From Pseudomonas fluorescens (GTDB taxonomy: Bacteria; Pseudomonadota; Gammaproteobacteria; Pseudomonadales; Pseudomonadaceae): a stretch of DNA of 64,000 nt. The notes under the pieces were generated by a model. The model did no database searches, was not told where the DNA came from, and worked only from the letters and a program-made list of their open reading frames with translations. Of this stretch, positions 30,419-41,973 are shown in pieces. The first letter of the stretch is position 1. Every line of letters starts with the position of its first letter. Made by a program: the position numbers and the translations under genes. The DNA lies in NCBI RefSeq assembly GCF_902498195.1, contig NZ_CABVIY010000003.1, forward strand, positions 434,001 to 498,000, given 5' to 3'.

Positions 30419-32959
30419 TCACTCGGGTTGGCCGATCATCGTACGAATCTTGTTGGCCAACAGGTCCATGGAAAACGGCTTGGCCACCATGTCCATGCCT
30501 TCTTCAAGGAAACCCTGGCGTTCAGCGGCCATTTGCGCATAACCGGTCATGAACAGCACTTTGAGCTGCGGGCGGTGCTGGCGGGCGATCTCTGCCAGTT
30601 GACGGCCATTCATCCCCGGCAGGCCGACATCGGTGACCAGCAGGTCGATCCTCAGGCCGGATTCCAGCAAGGGCAGGGCCGTTCTTGCATCCTCGGCTTC
30701 GTGGGCCTGGTAGCCCAGCTCCTTGAGCAGGTTCAGCACCAGCATGCGCACCGCCGGGTCGTCCTCCACCAGCACCACGGTTTCCCCGGCAATCGCCGGC
30801 GGTGCCTCGCTGATGACCGGCGACAGCACGTTTTCCTCTTCCATGGCATGAAGGCGCGGCAGGTACAGGCGCACACTGGTGCCCTGGCCAGGCAGGCTGA
30901 ACAGGCTGACGTGACCCCCCGATTGCTGGGCAAAACCGTAAATCATCGACAATCCCAGCCCCGTACCCTGGCCGATGGGCTTGGTGGTGAAGAACGGATC
31001 GAACGCCTTGGCCAGGACCTTGGGCGTCATGCCGGTGCCGTTGTCGCTGACGGCGATCATCAGGTAGTCGCCGGCCTTGACCGGTTCCAGGATGTTGATG
31101 TCACTGCTGTCGAGGTACACGTTGGCGGTTTCGATGCGCAACTCGCCGCCATCGGGCATGGCATCGCGGGCGTTGATCACCAGGTTGAGCAGGGCGTTTT
31201 CCAGTTGGCTGACATCGGTGCTGACTGACCAGATGTTGTCCGCCAGTTGCAGCTTGAGCTCGATGTGGTCGCCCTTGGTGCGGCTGAACAGGTCTTCCAG
31301 GGAATGGATCAGGTCGTTGGCATTGAGCGGCCGGCGATCCAGCGACTGACGCCGGGAGAACGCCAGCAAGCGATGGGTCAGGGCCGCGGCACGGTTGGCC
31401 GAGGATACCGCCGCTTCGGTGAACCGGGCGATTTCCGTGATGCGCCCGTCGGCAATGTAGCGTTGCATCAGGTCGAGGCTGCCGATGATCCCGGTCAGCA
31501 TGTTGTTGAAGTCATGGGCGATACCGCCGGTGAGCTGGCCGACCGCTTCCATTTTCTGCGCATGGCGCAGGGCGTCTTCGGCGCGCTCGCGTTCGAACAT
31601 CTCGTTTTGCAGGCGCTGATTGGTCTCGGCCAATTGCTGGGTGCGGGCGGCGACCCGTTCTTCGAGGGTTTCGTTGAGGTTGCGCAAGGCTTCTTCGGTC
31701 TTTTTGCGTTCGGTTTCGTCAATCACGAAGATATAGAAACCGTTCACCGCGCCGTCGGCGCCGTGGCGCGGCAAATAGTTCATCAGCGCATGGCGGATGC
31801 TGCCGTCACGGTGCGGCGTGTTGATGCTGAAGCAGCAGGTCTTGCCCGTCAGCGCCTGGGCGATGTGCTCGGCACGCAGGGCGTAGGCCGCGTCGCCCAG
31901 CACTTCGCGCACGGTCTTGCCGTAGAGTTCCTGGGGCGTCAGGCCGTACCAGTCCAGGTAGGCGGAATTGTTCAGGCGAAAGCGCTCTTCGCGGTCGACG
32001 TAGCTGATCAGGATCGGCATGGCATTGATGATCAGCTGCAATTCGGTCTGGCTCTGGCGCAGGGCCTGCTCGGTATTCTTGCGCTCGGTCAGGTCCAGGG
32101 CGGCACCGAGGAAGCGGATTGGCCGGCCATGATGGTCCTTGTAGCAGCGCCCGCGGGCAAACACCCAGCGCAGCTGGCCGTCGGCTTGCAGCAGGCGATA
32201 TTCCTCGGCGTATTCGCTGCCCTGGGTGATGCACTGCTTGATGCTGCGGGCAATCAGGGCGCGGTCTTCGGGGTGGACAGCGTGCAGGTATTCGCTGATT
32301 GGCAATTGGCCCGACAGGGCCGGGTCGACGCCATGCAATTGGGCGAAATGCGCGTCGGCGATGAAACGGTCTTCACCGATGTCCCAGTCCCAGGTGCCCA
32401 CTGCGTCGGTGGCGGCGAGGGCCAGTTGCAGGCGCTCCTCGGTGTCCTGTTGCGCCTTGAGGCTGGCGGCCGAGCGCTGTTCCAGTTCCAGGGCGATGCG
32501 CCGGCGTTCGTTGGTTTCGATGGCGGTGACCAGGATCCCGGCGACCTCGGCGCTTTCATCGCGGATCGGGCTGTAGGTCAGGTCGAGCCAGAAGTCCGTA
32601 TCCTTGCCGTCACGCTGCAGGGTGAAGCGTTGTTCGCTGTAGCTGCGGACCTGGCCTTGTAGGACGGCGCTGTAGATCGGGTCGGTAAAGTCCTGGAGTT
32701 CTGGCCATGTCTGGTGTGTCGGTTGTCCGAAAGCGTGCGGATGCTTGCTTCCGGCCAGCAGGGCGAAGCCGTCGTTGTAGATCTGTGTCAGCTGCGGCCC
32801 CCAGAGCAACAGCATCGGCATTGGCGAGTGGATCACGATGTCCACGGCGGTGCGCAGGCTCTGCGGCCAGGTACTGGCCTCGCCCAAGGGACTGCTCGCC
32901 CAGTCCAGTCGGGCAATCAAGGCCTGGGCATCGCTGCCGGTGGGTGATGCGTTCATCAA
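30419..32959 (-). CDS. Soluble hybrid sensor histidine kinase with PAS domains and receiver
   Basis: An 846-residue cytosolic kinase without membrane helices. In order: an N-terminal PAS-like domain (about 20-150, [19 protein letters not shown]), two PAS domains each followed by a PAC motif (about 175-300 and 305-430, [15 protein letters not shown] and [15 protein letters not shown]), a coiled coil, a HisKA domain with [14 protein letters not shown] (phosphorylated His), an HATPase domain ([11 protein letters not shown] and [10 protein letters not shown]) and a C-terminal receiver ([12 protein letters not shown], phospho-Asp in [11 protein letters not shown]). This architecture suggests a cytoplasmic signal, possibly redox or ligand bound by PAS. 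Its partner regulator is not in the window. Confidence 0.92.
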   Translation of the reverse strand: MMNASPTGSDAQALIARLDWASSPLGEASTWPQSLRTAVDIVIHSPMPMLLLWGPQLTQIYNDGFALLAGSKHPHAFGQPTHQTWPELQDFTDPIYSAVLQGQVRSYSEQRFTLQRDGKDTDFWLDLTYSPIRDESAEVAGILVTAIETNERRRIALELEQRSAASLKAQQDTEERLQLALAATDAVGTWDWDIGEDRFIADAHFAQLHGVDPALSGQLPISEYLHAVHPEDRALIARSIKQCITQGSEYAEEYRLLQADGQLRWVFARGRCYKDHHGRPIRFLGAALDLTERKNTEQALRQSQTELQLIINAMPILISYVDREERFRLNNSAYLDWYGLTPQELYGKTVREVLGDAAYALRAEHIAQALTGKTCCFSINTPHRDGSIRHALMNYLPRHGADGAVNGFYIFVIDETERKKTEEALRNLNETLEERVAARTQQLAETNQRLQNEMFERERAEDALRHAQKMEAVGQLTGGIAHDFNNMLTGIIGSLDLMQRYIADGRITEIARFTEAAVSSANRAAALTHRLLAFSRRQSLDRRPLNANDLIHSLEDLFSRTKGDHIELKLQLADNIWSVSTDVSQLENALLNLVINARDAMPDGGELRIETANVYLDSSDINILEPVKAGDYLMIAVSDNGTGMTPKVLAKAFDPFFTTKPIGQGTGLGLSMIYGFAQQSGGHVSLFSLPGQGTSVRLYLPRLHAMEEENVLSPVISEAPPAIAGETVVLVEDDPAVRMLVLNLLKELGYQAHEAEDARTALPLLESGLRIDLLVTDVGLPGMNGRQLAEIARQHRPQLKVLFMTGYAQMAAERQGFLEEGMDMVAKPFSMDLLANKIRTMIGQPE

Positions 32960-33075
32960 GGTGTCCTGCCATTGAAGTCGGTGTGACGCTGTCTACTATG
33001 CTTGCTGAGCGATCAATGCGTTGGCCCGGTCCGGGTCGTTTCTGTCAATTGAATGCCTCGCGGGTGCTTTTTGCC

Positions 33076-34167
33076 ATGGAAATCGATGCGTTGTTGAAAC
33101 GCCTGGCCAGCCAGGATGGCTCCGACCTTTATCTGTCCACCGGTGCACCGCCGAGCGCGCGGTTCGACGGTGTCCTCACGCCCCTGGCCGAGCAATCGTT
33201 CAAGCCGGGGGAGATTGCGGCCATTGCCGCGTCCATCATGGACGCCGAACAGCGCCTGGAGTTCGATCGCGAGCTGGAGATGAACCTGGCGATCTCCCTG
33301 GCGGGCACCGGCCGCTTTCGGGTGAATATTTTCAAACAGCGCAACGACGTGTCGATGGTCGTGCGCAACGTCAAGCTCGACATCCCGCGCTTCGAAGACC
33401 TCAAGTTGCCCTCGGTGCTGCTGGAAACGGTGATGCTCAAGCAAGGCCTGATGCTGTTTGTCGGCGCCACCGACTCGGGCAAGTCTACCTCGCTGGCGGC
33501 CTTGATCGACTACCGCAATCGCCACAGCCGGGGGCATATCGTCACCATCGAAGACCCAATCGAGTACATCCACCGGCACCAGCAATCGATCATCAACCAG
33601 CGTGAAGTCGGCGTCGACACCCGCAGTTTCCATGCGGCCTTGCACAACACCCTGCGCCAGGCGCCGGACGTGGTGCTGATCGGCGAAATCCGCGACCGCG
33701 AAACCATGGAGCACGCGCTGGCATTCGCCGACACCGGGCATCTGGTGCTCTCCACCCTGCACGCGCATAACGCCCATCAGGCGCTGGACCGCGTGATCAA
33801 CTTCTTCCCGCAAGAGCGCCGGGCGCAACTGCTCAACGACCTTTGCAACAACCTCAAGGCCTGTGTGTCCCAACGCCTGGTGCGTACCCGCGATGGGCAA
33901 CGGCGGGTGGCCGTGGAGGTGATGCTGGGGACGCCGACCATTGCCGACCTGATTCGGCTCAACCAGTTTTCCGAGCTCAAGGGCGTGATGGAGAAATCAG
34001 GGGCGCAGGGGATGCAGACGTTTGACGGGGCATTGTTCGCGTTGGTGGTGGAGGGGGTGATCGAAGTGGAAGAGGCGCTAAAACATGCGGATTCGGTGAA
34101 TAACTTGCGGCTGCGGCTCAAACTTCACAGCGAAGTCGCGCCGGGCGATTGGGGCCTGATGGACTGA
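33076..34167 (+). CDS. PilT/PilU-family secretion or retraction ATPase
   Basis: A hexameric ATPase of 363 residues related to type IV pilus retraction motors. It begins MEIDALLKRLASQDGSDLYLSTGAPPSARFDG, as PilU and PilT proteins do (N-terminal PAS-like domain to about residue 100). The Walker A reads GATDSGKST near residue 134, with Asp where PilT has Gly. The Asp box and Walker B are VVLIGEIRDRETM, followed by the His box LSTLHAHNAHQALDR. Neither pilT nor other pilus genes are near. The upstream frame is open to 32707, but that part lies antisense to the kinase gene and the ATG at 33076 fits the family. It may be a third, solitary PilT/PilU paralogue. Confidence 0.88.
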   Translation: MEIDALLKRLASQDGSDLYLSTGAPPSARFDGVLTPLAEQSFKPGEIAAIAASIMDAEQRLEFDRELEMNLAISLAGTGRFRVNIFKQRNDVSMVVRNVKLDIPRFEDLKLPSVLLETVMLKQGLMLFVGATDSGKSTSLAALIDYRNRHSRGHIVTIEDPIEYIHRHQQSIINQREVGVDTRSFHAALHNTLRQAPDVVLIGEIRDRETMEHALAFADTGHLVLSTLHAHNAHQALDRVINFFPQERRAQLLNDLCNNLKACVSQRLVRTRDGQRRVAVEVMLGTPTIADLIRLNQFSELKGVMEKSGAQGMQTFDGALFALVVEGVIEVEEALKHADSVNNLRLRLKLHSEVAPGDWGLMD

Positions 34168-34177
34168 CACCTATCCC

Positions 34178-34251
34178 TGTAGGAGCTGCCGCAGGCTGCG
34201 ATCTTTTGATCTTCAAAATCACAAGATCGCAGCCTGCGGCAGCTCCTACAA
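34178..34251. repeat. Second REP family, inverted pair
   Basis: Near-perfect inverted pair, half-element TAGGAGCTGCCGCAGGCTGC followed by GATCTT, between the convergent pilus-ATPase and acetoacetyl-CoA synthetase genes. It can act as a bidirectional terminator-like hairpin. Confidence 0.88.
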
Positions 34252-34261
34252 GGGGCGCATT

Positions 34262-36217
<1,956 letters not shown>

Positions 36218-36270
36218 GATTTGCCTCTTCTTTTATTGTTCATGCACAAGCGGCGGTAGACACATCACCT

Positions 36271-36357
36271 GTGGGAGCGGGCTTGCTCGCGAAAGCGGTG
36301 TGTCAGTTGAAATAATGTCAACTGACACACCGCTTTCGCGAGCAAGCCCGCTCCCAC
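36271..36357. repeat. REPIN (inverted REP pair)
   Basis: Inverted REP pair in the gap between hbdH and the acetoacetyl-CoA synthetase gene, inside the presumed operon. Confidence 0.9.
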
Positions 36358-36372
36358 AGAGTGCGTCGGCGT

Positions 36373-37146
36373 TTATTGCGCCAACCACCCACCATCAATA
36401 TTCCACGCCGCGCCCCGCACCTGGCTGCCGGCTTCGCTGCACAGGAACAGCACCAGCTCGCCCAGTTGCGGCGGGGTCACGAATTCCAGCGACGGCTGTT
36501 TCTCAGCCAGCAGGTCATGCTGCGCCTGCTGCGGATCGATCCCGGTCGCGGCACGATCATCGATTTGCTTCTGCACCAGCGGCGTCAGCACCCAGCCCGG
36601 GCAAATCGCGTTGCAGGTGACGTTGCTGGTGGCGGTTTCCAGGGCGACGACCTTGGTCAAGCCGATCACGCCATGTTTGGCCGCCACGTAGGCGGCCTTG
36701 CCCGTCGAACCGACCAGGCCATGCACCGAAGCGATGTTGATCACCCGGCCCCAGCCCTTGGCGCGCATGCCCGGCAGGCTCAGGCGGGTGCTGTGAAACA
36801 CCGACGAGAGGTTGATGGCAATGATCGAATCCCAGCGCTCCACCGGGAACTCGTCCACCGGCGCCACGTGCTGGATGCCAGCGTTGTTGACCAGAATGTC
36901 GACACCGCCAAACTCGCGTTCGGCGTAGGCGATCATGTCGGCGATCTGCGCCGGGTCGCTGACGTCGGCGGGGTGATGGCCAACCTTGCCACCGAATTGC
37001 TCGACCTCGGCGATCACCCTGGACGCATCGCCGAAACCGTTGAGGATCAGATTGGCGCCGGCCTTGGCCAGGCTCAGTGCAATCCCCAGGCCGATGCCGC
37101 TGGTGGAACCGGTGACCAGTGCGGTCTTGCCCGAAAGAGTCGTCAT
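36373..37146 (-). CDS. hbdH: 3-hydroxybutyrate dehydrogenase
   Basis: A short-chain dehydrogenase that oxidises D-3-hydroxybutyrate to acetoacetate with NAD. The 257-residue protein has TGSTSGIGLGIA at residues 12-23, NNAGIQHVAPVDEFP near residue 90, and the catalytic Ser in NIASVHGLVGS with Tyr and Lys in YVAAKHG. These sequences are typical of bacterial BdhA. The ATG at 37146 with GAGG six bases upstream gives the start MTTLSGKTALVTG. It follows the permease gene by seven bases. Confidence 0.95.
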   Translation of the reverse strand: MTTLSGKTALVTGSTSGIGLGIALSLAKAGANLILNGFGDASRVIAEVEQFGGKVGHHPADVSDPAQIADMIAYAEREFGGVDILVNNAGIQHVAPVDEFPVERWDSIIAINLSSVFHSTRLSLPGMRAKGWGRVINIASVHGLVGSTGKAAYVAAKHGVIGLTKVVALETATSNVTCNAICPGWVLTPLVQKQIDDRAATGIDPQQAQHDLLAEKQPSLEFVTPPQLGELVLFLCSEAGSQVRGAAWNIDGGWLAQ

Positions 37147-37153
37147 GAATACC

Positions 37154-38545
37154 TCACACAATGCCAGTGGCGTAGAAGGTGCCGATCACCACGAAAACCG
37201 CCAGGGTCTTGATCAGCGTAATACAGAAAATGTCTTTGTAGGCCTCGCGGTGGGTCAGGCCGGTGACCGCCAGCAAGGTAATCACCGCGCCGTTGTGCGG
37301 CAGGGTGTCCATGCCGCCACTGGCCATCGCGGCCACCCGGTGCAGCACTTCCAGCGGGATGTTGGCGGCGTGGGCGGCGGCGATGAACTGCTCGGACATG
37401 GCGGCCAGTGCGATGCTCATGCCACCCGAGGCGGAACCGGTGATACCGGCCAGCAAGGTTACGGTGATCGCTTCATTGACCAGTGGGTTGGGAATGCTCT
37501 TGAGCCAGTCGGCCAGCACCAGGAAGCCTGGCAGGGACGCGATGACCGCGCCAAAGCCGTATTCCGAGGCGGTATTCATCGCCGCCAGCAACGCACCGCT
37601 GACCGCGCTTTTACTGCCTTCGGCCAGTTTGCTGCGGATCGCCTGGAAGCCAAACGCGAGCACCATGATGATGCCTACCAGCAGCGCTGCCTGTACCGCC
37701 CAGATCGCGGTGAGTTTGGCGATGTCGGTGGTGACCGGCGTGGCCATCCCCGGCAGTGCCAGGCTATGGGTCTTGCCGTACCACTGCGGAATCCACTGGG
37801 TGAACAGCAAGTTCATGATGCCCACGGCCAGCAACGGCGACAGGGCGATCCACGGGTTGGGCAGCTTGATGTCGGCAGCGGTTTCCGGCTCGTTGCGCAG
37901 GTCTGTGCCGTAGCCTTCACCCGCTCGCTGGGCTTTGTTGCGCTGACGCTGGAGAAACAGCATGCCGGCGCAGACGACGAAGATCGCACCGATCACACCC
38001 AGCCAGGGCGCTGCCCAGGCCGTGGTGTTGAAGAAGGTGCTGGGGATGATGTTCTGGATCTGCGGGGTGCCGGGCAGGGCGTCCATGGTGAACGAGAACG
38101 CGCCAAGGGCGATGGTCGCCGGGATCAGGCGCTTGGGAATGTTGCTCTGGCGGAACATCTCGGCGGCAAACGGATAGACCGCGAACACCACCACGAACAG
38201 CGACACGCCGCCGTAGGTGAGGAGGGCGCAGACCAGCACGATCACCAGCATGGCCTGGCTCGTGCCGAGCAAGCGAATGGCGGCGGCGACGATGGAGCGC
38301 GAGAAGCCCGACAGCTCGATCAGCTTGCCGAACACGGCGCCGAGCAGGAACACCGGGAAGTAGAGTTTGATGAACCCGACCATTTTTTCCATGAACACGC
38401 CGGTGAAGGCGGGCGCGACGGCGGAAGGGTCAGTCAGCAGGACGGCGCCGAGGGCGGCAATGGGAGCAAAAAGGATAACGCTATAGCCACGGTAGGCAGC
38501 CAGCATCAGCAGCGCGAGGGCTGCCAAGGCAATGATCACACTCAT
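37154..38545 (-). CDS. GntP-family permease, probable 3-hydroxybutyrate transporter
   Basis: A 463-residue inner-membrane carrier with about a dozen hydrophobic segments and GntP features such as DALPGTPQIQNIIPSTFF near residue 155 and the C-terminal GGMDTLPHNGAVITLLAVTG. Homologues next to 3-hydroxybutyrate dehydrogenase and a sigma-54 activator are found in P. aeruginosa (PA2003-PA2005 region), where the system uses 3-hydroxybutyrate. First gene of the operon, with a sigma-54 promoter about 60 bases upstream of the start codon. Confidence 0.92.
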   Translation of the reverse strand: MSVIIALAALALLMLAAYRGYSVILFAPIAALGAVLLTDPSAVAPAFTGVFMEKMVGFIKLYFPVFLLGAVFGKLIELSGFSRSIVAAAIRLLGTSQAMLVIVLVCALLTYGGVSLFVVVFAVYPFAAEMFRQSNIPKRLIPATIALGAFSFTMDALPGTPQIQNIIPSTFFNTTAWAAPWLGVIGAIFVVCAGMLFLQRQRNKAQRAGEGYGTDLRNEPETAADIKLPNPWIALSPLLAVGIMNLLFTQWIPQWYGKTHSLALPGMATPVTTDIAKLTAIWAVQAALLVGIIMVLAFGFQAIRSKLAEGSKSAVSGALLAAMNTASEYGFGAVIASLPGFLVLADWLKSIPNPLVNEAITVTLLAGITGSASGGMSIALAAMSEQFIAAAHAANIPLEVLHRVAAMASGGMDTLPHNGAVITLLAVTGLTHREAYKDIFCITLIKTLAVFVVIGTFYATGIV

Positions 38546-38603
38546 GGTGTGTCTCCTGGGATTGTTATTTTTGTAAGGGTGAATCTTTGTAGGAAAAGTC
38601 TTT

Positions 38604-38619
38604 AGCGAGTTTCGTGCCA
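38604..38619 (-). promoter_or_regulatory. Sigma-54 (-24/-12) promoter of the hydroxybutyrate operon
   Basis: Minus-strand TGGCACG-AAAC-TCGCT, with the invariant GG and GC separated by exactly 10 bases. It matches the TGGCACG-N4-TTGCW consensus at all but one position. Transcription would begin near 38592 and reach the permease start at 38545. The sigma-54 activator gene is next door. Confidence 0.85.
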
Positions 38620-38682
38620 GATCGATAAATCATTGAAATATAAGGAAATAGTCGCTTTCGATGAGTGTGATTTATAGATTTT

Positions 38683-38698
38683 ATCTCTGTTTGGAGAC
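38683..38698. promoter_or_regulatory. Candidate activator (UAS) site 1
   Basis: ATCTC-TGTTTG-GAGAC, an inverted repeat with 6-base spacer, about 65 bases upstream of the -24 element. Same spacing and half-sites as the site at 38829-38844, which makes both likely to bind the adjacent sigma-54 activator. Confidence 0.55.
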
Positions 38699-38720
38699 AT
38701 ATGATGTCAGGACTGGCCCT

Positions 38721-38800
38721 TTCGCGGGCAAGCCCGCTCCCACAGGTTCATGGGATGTCCAGACAAATGCGGTCATTGTGGGAGCGGGCTTGCTCGCGAA
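38721..38800. repeat. REPIN (inverted REP pair)
   Basis: Inverted REP pair between the two candidate activator sites, in the gap upstream of the permease. If it bends the DNA, it could affect looping from the distal site. Confidence 0.88.
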
Positions 38801-38828
38801 GAGGCCATATCTACCAATAGAGATCATT

Positions 38829-38844
38829 GTCTCTTTATTGAGAC
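38829..38844. promoter_or_regulatory. Candidate activator (UAS) site 2
   Basis: Perfect inverted repeat GTCTC-TTTATT-GAGAC overlapping the stop codon of the activator gene. It might also act as part of that gene's transcript end. Confidence 0.45.
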
Positions 38845-40250
38845 TCTACTATCCCCAATGCCACCATCTTCTTGTACAACGTCGACCGCCCCAGCCCCAG
38901 TCGCGCCGCCGCTTCAATCACCTTGCCCCCGCATTGCGCCAGGGCGGTTTCGATCAGTTGCCGGTCAAACCGTTCCCGTGCCGCACTGAACGTCTCATGT
39001 TCCAGTGGCTGGACCGGCAACGCAGCCGCCCGCTCAACCGGGGTAAAGGTCCCGATTGCAGCCCGGATGTCCGCCGCCGACAGGCGTAAGTCATCACTGA
39101 GCAACGCCGCCCGCTCCAGTACGTTACGCAGTTCGCGAATGTTCCCCGGCCAGGCATGTTCGCCCAGCAGAGCCAGTGCTTCGCTGTTGAGTTCATGCTG
39201 GCTACGCAGTTCTTCAAGGATCGCTTCACTGAGGGCCGGCAGGTCGTCGAGACGATCGCGCAGCGGCGGGACGTGGATCGGCAGGACGTTGAGGCGGTAA
39301 TACAGGTCGGCGCGAAACTCGCCGCGCTTGATCGCCGCTTCCAGGTCCGTGGAGGTTGCGGCGATGACGCGCACGTCGCTCTGGATCACCTCGTTGGAGC
39401 CCACCGGTTCGAATTCCTTTTCCTGCAACACCCGCAGCAGTTTGCTTTGCAGCGTCAGGGGCATGTCGCCGATTTCATCGAGGAACAGCGTTCCGCCTTG
39501 GGCGATCTGCAATTTGCCGGCGCGGCCCTTGCGGTCGGCGCCGGTAAAGGCGCCGGGGGCGGTGCCGAAGAATTCGGCTTCCAGCAGCGATTCGGGAATC
39601 GCCGCGCTGTTGATGCTGACAAACGCCTTGTGCGCACGGGGCGACGCGTTGTGCACCGCCTGCGCCAGCAATTCCTTGCCCGTGCCGGTTTCGCCGAGCA
39701 GCAACACCGGCGAGTCGGTACTGGCACTGCGCCGGGCACGGCGCTTGACTTCCAGGCTGGCGGCGCTGGTGCCGATGAAGTGGGCGAAGTTGTATTTGGT
39801 CTGCCGCGCGCGCAGCAGCGAGCGGGTGGACGCCAGCTCTTCCTGCATGCTCATGTAGCGCTTGAGCATCGGCGACAGGCTGCGCAATTCGTCGAACAGC
39901 GCAAAGCCGATGGCGCCGATCACTTCGCCCGCGTCGTCATGGATCGGCAGGCGCATGACCACCAGCGGTTCCTTGGGGGTGTCCTGCATATCGAGCAAGA
40001 TCGGCCGGCCGGTGCGCACCACTTCGCGCAACAGGCTGCCGGGGATCACGCTTTCACAGGCCTTGCCGATGGCGACCTCGGCCGATTGCAGGCCGAAACG
40101 GCGGGCGTAGCGCTCGTTCATCCAGACGATGTTGGCATCGCGGTCGACGATCACCGTGCCCTCACTCGACTGCTCGATGATCTCGAACAGGGAGCGGATC
40201 GCCAGCAGGCGCACACGCTGGTAGTCCTTGAGGCTTTCGGTGGTGTTCAT
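38835..40250 (-). CDS. hbcR: Sigma-54-dependent activator of 3-hydroxybutyrate use
   Basis: A bacterial enhancer-binding protein of 471 residues. An N-terminal PAS domain (about 12-125, with SSEGTVIVDRDANIVWMNERY) senses the signal; an AAA+ domain follows with Walker A GETGTGKE, the sigma-54 contact loop GAFTGA, Walker B GGTLFLDEIGDMP; and a Fis-type helix-turn-helix ends the protein (AARLGLGRSTLYKKMVALG). The ATG at 40250 gives MNTTESLKDYQ; the open frame before it is read-through of a REPIN. It lies upstream of and on the same strand as the permease gene, whose sigma-54 promoter lies past its 3' end. P. aeruginosa HbcR is the analogue. Confidence 0.9.
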   Translation of the reverse strand: MNTTESLKDYQRVRLLAIRSLFEIIEQSSEGTVIVDRDANIVWMNERYARRFGLQSAEVAIGKACESVIPGSLLREVVRTGRPILLDMQDTPKEPLVVMRLPIHDDAGEVIGAIGFALFDELRSLSPMLKRYMSMQEELASTRSLLRARQTKYNFAHFIGTSAASLEVKRRARRSASTDSPVLLLGETGTGKELLAQAVHNASPRAHKAFVSINSAAIPESLLEAEFFGTAPGAFTGADRKGRAGKLQIAQGGTLFLDEIGDMPLTLQSKLLRVLQEKEFEPVGSNEVIQSDVRVIAATSTDLEAAIKRGEFRADLYYRLNVLPIHVPPLRDRLDDLPALSEAILEELRSQHELNSEALALLGEHAWPGNIRELRNVLERAALLSDDLRLSAADIRAAIGTFTPVERAAALPVQPLEHETFSAARERFDRQLIETALAQCGGKVIEAAARLGLGRSTLYKKMVALGIVESQ

Positions 40251-40289
40251 GTATGCGGATCCTGGTGATGTAGTGCCTTTGCTGGCCTC

Positions 40290-40343
40290 TTCGCGAGCAA
40301 GCCCGCTCCCACCGTTAATAAGTGGGAGCGGGCTTGTTCGCAA
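40290..40343. repeat. REPIN (inverted REP pair, short)
   Basis: Short inverted REP pair; the right half differs (GGGCTTGTTCGCAAA). It is the last full copy of this repeat; none was seen from here to 64 kb. Confidence 0.85.
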
Positions 40344-40376
40344 AGGCCGCGACACGGTCTGACTGCATGACATCGA

Positions 40377-41957
40377 TTATGCCTGCTGCAAATGCGCCGC
40401 CGCCAACAGCTCCTTGGTGTACGGATGCTGCGGTGCATCGAACACCTGGTGACTGGCGCCGCTTTCCACCACCTTGCCGTCCTTGACCACGATCATGTCG
40501 TGGGCCAGGGCGCGGACCACGGCCAGGTCGTGGCTGATGAACAGATAGGTCAGGCCATGTTTTTCCTGAAGCTGGCGGAGCAGGGCGACCACTTGTTTTT
40601 GCACGGTGCGGTCCAGTGCGGAGGTGGGTTCGTCCAGCAGAATCAGCGCCGGTTTCAGCACCAGCGCCCGGGCGATGGCGATGCGCTGGCGCTGGCCCCC
40701 GGAGAACTCGTGGGGGTAGCGATGGCGGCTTTGCGGGTCGAGGCCGACTTCCTGCAGCGCGCGAATCACCTCGGCATTGCACTGCTCGGCATTCAACTGG
40801 CTATGCACTTCCAGGCCTTCGCTGATGATCTGCGCCACCGACATCCGTGGGCTGAGGCTGCCGAACGGGTCCTGGAACACCACCTGCATTTTCTTGCGCC
40901 ACGGCCGCAATTGCTTTTGCGTAAGGCCGTCCAGCGCCTGGCCCTGGAAGCGAATGCCGCCCTCGGAGTCGAGCAGGCGCAGGATCGCCTGGCCCAGCGT
41001 GGACTTGCCGGAGCCGGACTCGCCGACAATGCCCAGGGTCTTGCCGCGCTGGACATTCAGGCTGATGCCGTCCACGGCGTTCAAATAGGTCTTGCGCCGG
41101 AACACACCGCCACCCACGGCAAATTGCACCCGCAGATCGTCCACTTCGAGCACGTTCTCGCGCTCTTCGCGGGGCAGCGCTTCACCCTCCGGCTCGGCGT
41201 TCAGCAGCACGCAGCTGTAGGGGTGTTTCGGCTCGGTAAACAGGGTTTCGCAGCTGGCCTGCTCGACGATTTCACCCGCCTTCATCACGCAGACGCGCTG
41301 GGCGATGCTGCGCACCAGGTTGAGGTCGTGGCTGATCAGCAACAGCGACATGCCGAGGCGCTGTTGCAAGGATTTGAGCAGCAGCAGGATCTTGCGCTGC
41401 ACGGTGACGTCCAGCGCGGTAGTGGGTTCGTCGGCGATCAGCAGTTCCGGCTCGCAGGCCAGGGCCATGGCGATCATCACCCGTTGACGCTGGCCGCCGG
41501 ACAGTTGATGGGGATAGGCCTTGAGGCGCTCCTTGGGTTTCTGGATACCCACCAGGTGCAGCAGCTCAAGAATGCGCGCCTGCGCCGCTTTGCCCGCCAT
41601 GCCTTTGTGCACCAGCAAGGTTTCGCCGATCTGCTTTTCGATGCTGTGCAAGGGGTTCAGGGAGGTCATCGGCTCCTGGAAGATCATGGCGATGCGGTTG
41701 CCGCGCAATTGACGCAGTTTTTTTGCATCGGCGCCCACCAGTTCCTGGCCGCGATAACGGATGCTGCCGGTGGTTTCGGTACCGCATTCGGGCAGCAGTT
41801 GCAGGATCGAGTGGGCGGTCACCGACTTGCCCGACCCCGACTCGCCGACCAGTGCCAGGCATTCGCCGGGGCGGATGTCCAGGCACAGGTTGCGCACCAC
41901 GGTCTGGCCACTGAAGGCCACGCTGAGGTCACGGATTTCGATCAGATTAATACTCAT
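40377..41957 (-). CDS. yejF: Peptide ABC transporter dual ATPase, YejF type
   Basis: A 526-residue fusion of two ABC ATPases that powers the oligopeptide importer. Each half has its own set: [14 protein letters not shown] with [16 protein letters not shown] in the first, and [14 protein letters not shown] with [16 protein letters not shown] in the second. Walker B motifs are [12 protein letters not shown] and [12 protein letters not shown]. Single-gene dual ATPases are the YejF mark, in contrast to separate DppD/DppF. The chosen ATG at 41957 gives [13 protein letters not shown]. It is the last gene of the minus-strand yejA-B-E-F unit. Confidence 0.94.
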   Translation of the reverse strand: MSINLIEIRDLSVAFSGQTVVRNLCLDIRPGECLALVGESGSGKSVTAHSILQLLPECGTETTGSIRYRGQELVGADAKKLRQLRGNRIAMIFQEPMTSLNPLHSIEKQIGETLLVHKGMAGKAAQARILELLHLVGIQKPKERLKAYPHQLSGGQRQRVMIAMALACEPELLIADEPTTALDVTVQRKILLLLKSLQQRLGMSLLLISHDLNLVRSIAQRVCVMKAGEIVEQASCETLFTEPKHPYSCVLLNAEPEGEALPREERENVLEVDDLRVQFAVGGGVFRRKTYLNAVDGISLNVQRGKTLGIVGESGSGKSTLGQAILRLLDSEGGIRFQGQALDGLTQKQLRPWRKKMQVVFQDPFGSLSPRMSVAQIISEGLEVHSQLNAEQCNAEVIRALQEVGLDPQSRHRYPHEFSGGQRQRIAIARALVLKPALILLDEPTSALDRTVQKQVVALLRQLQEKHGLTYLFISHDLAVVRALAHDMIVVKDGKVVESGASHQVFDAPQHPYTKELLAAAHLQQA

Positions 41958-41973
41958 ATCAGCCGCCCGTAGC

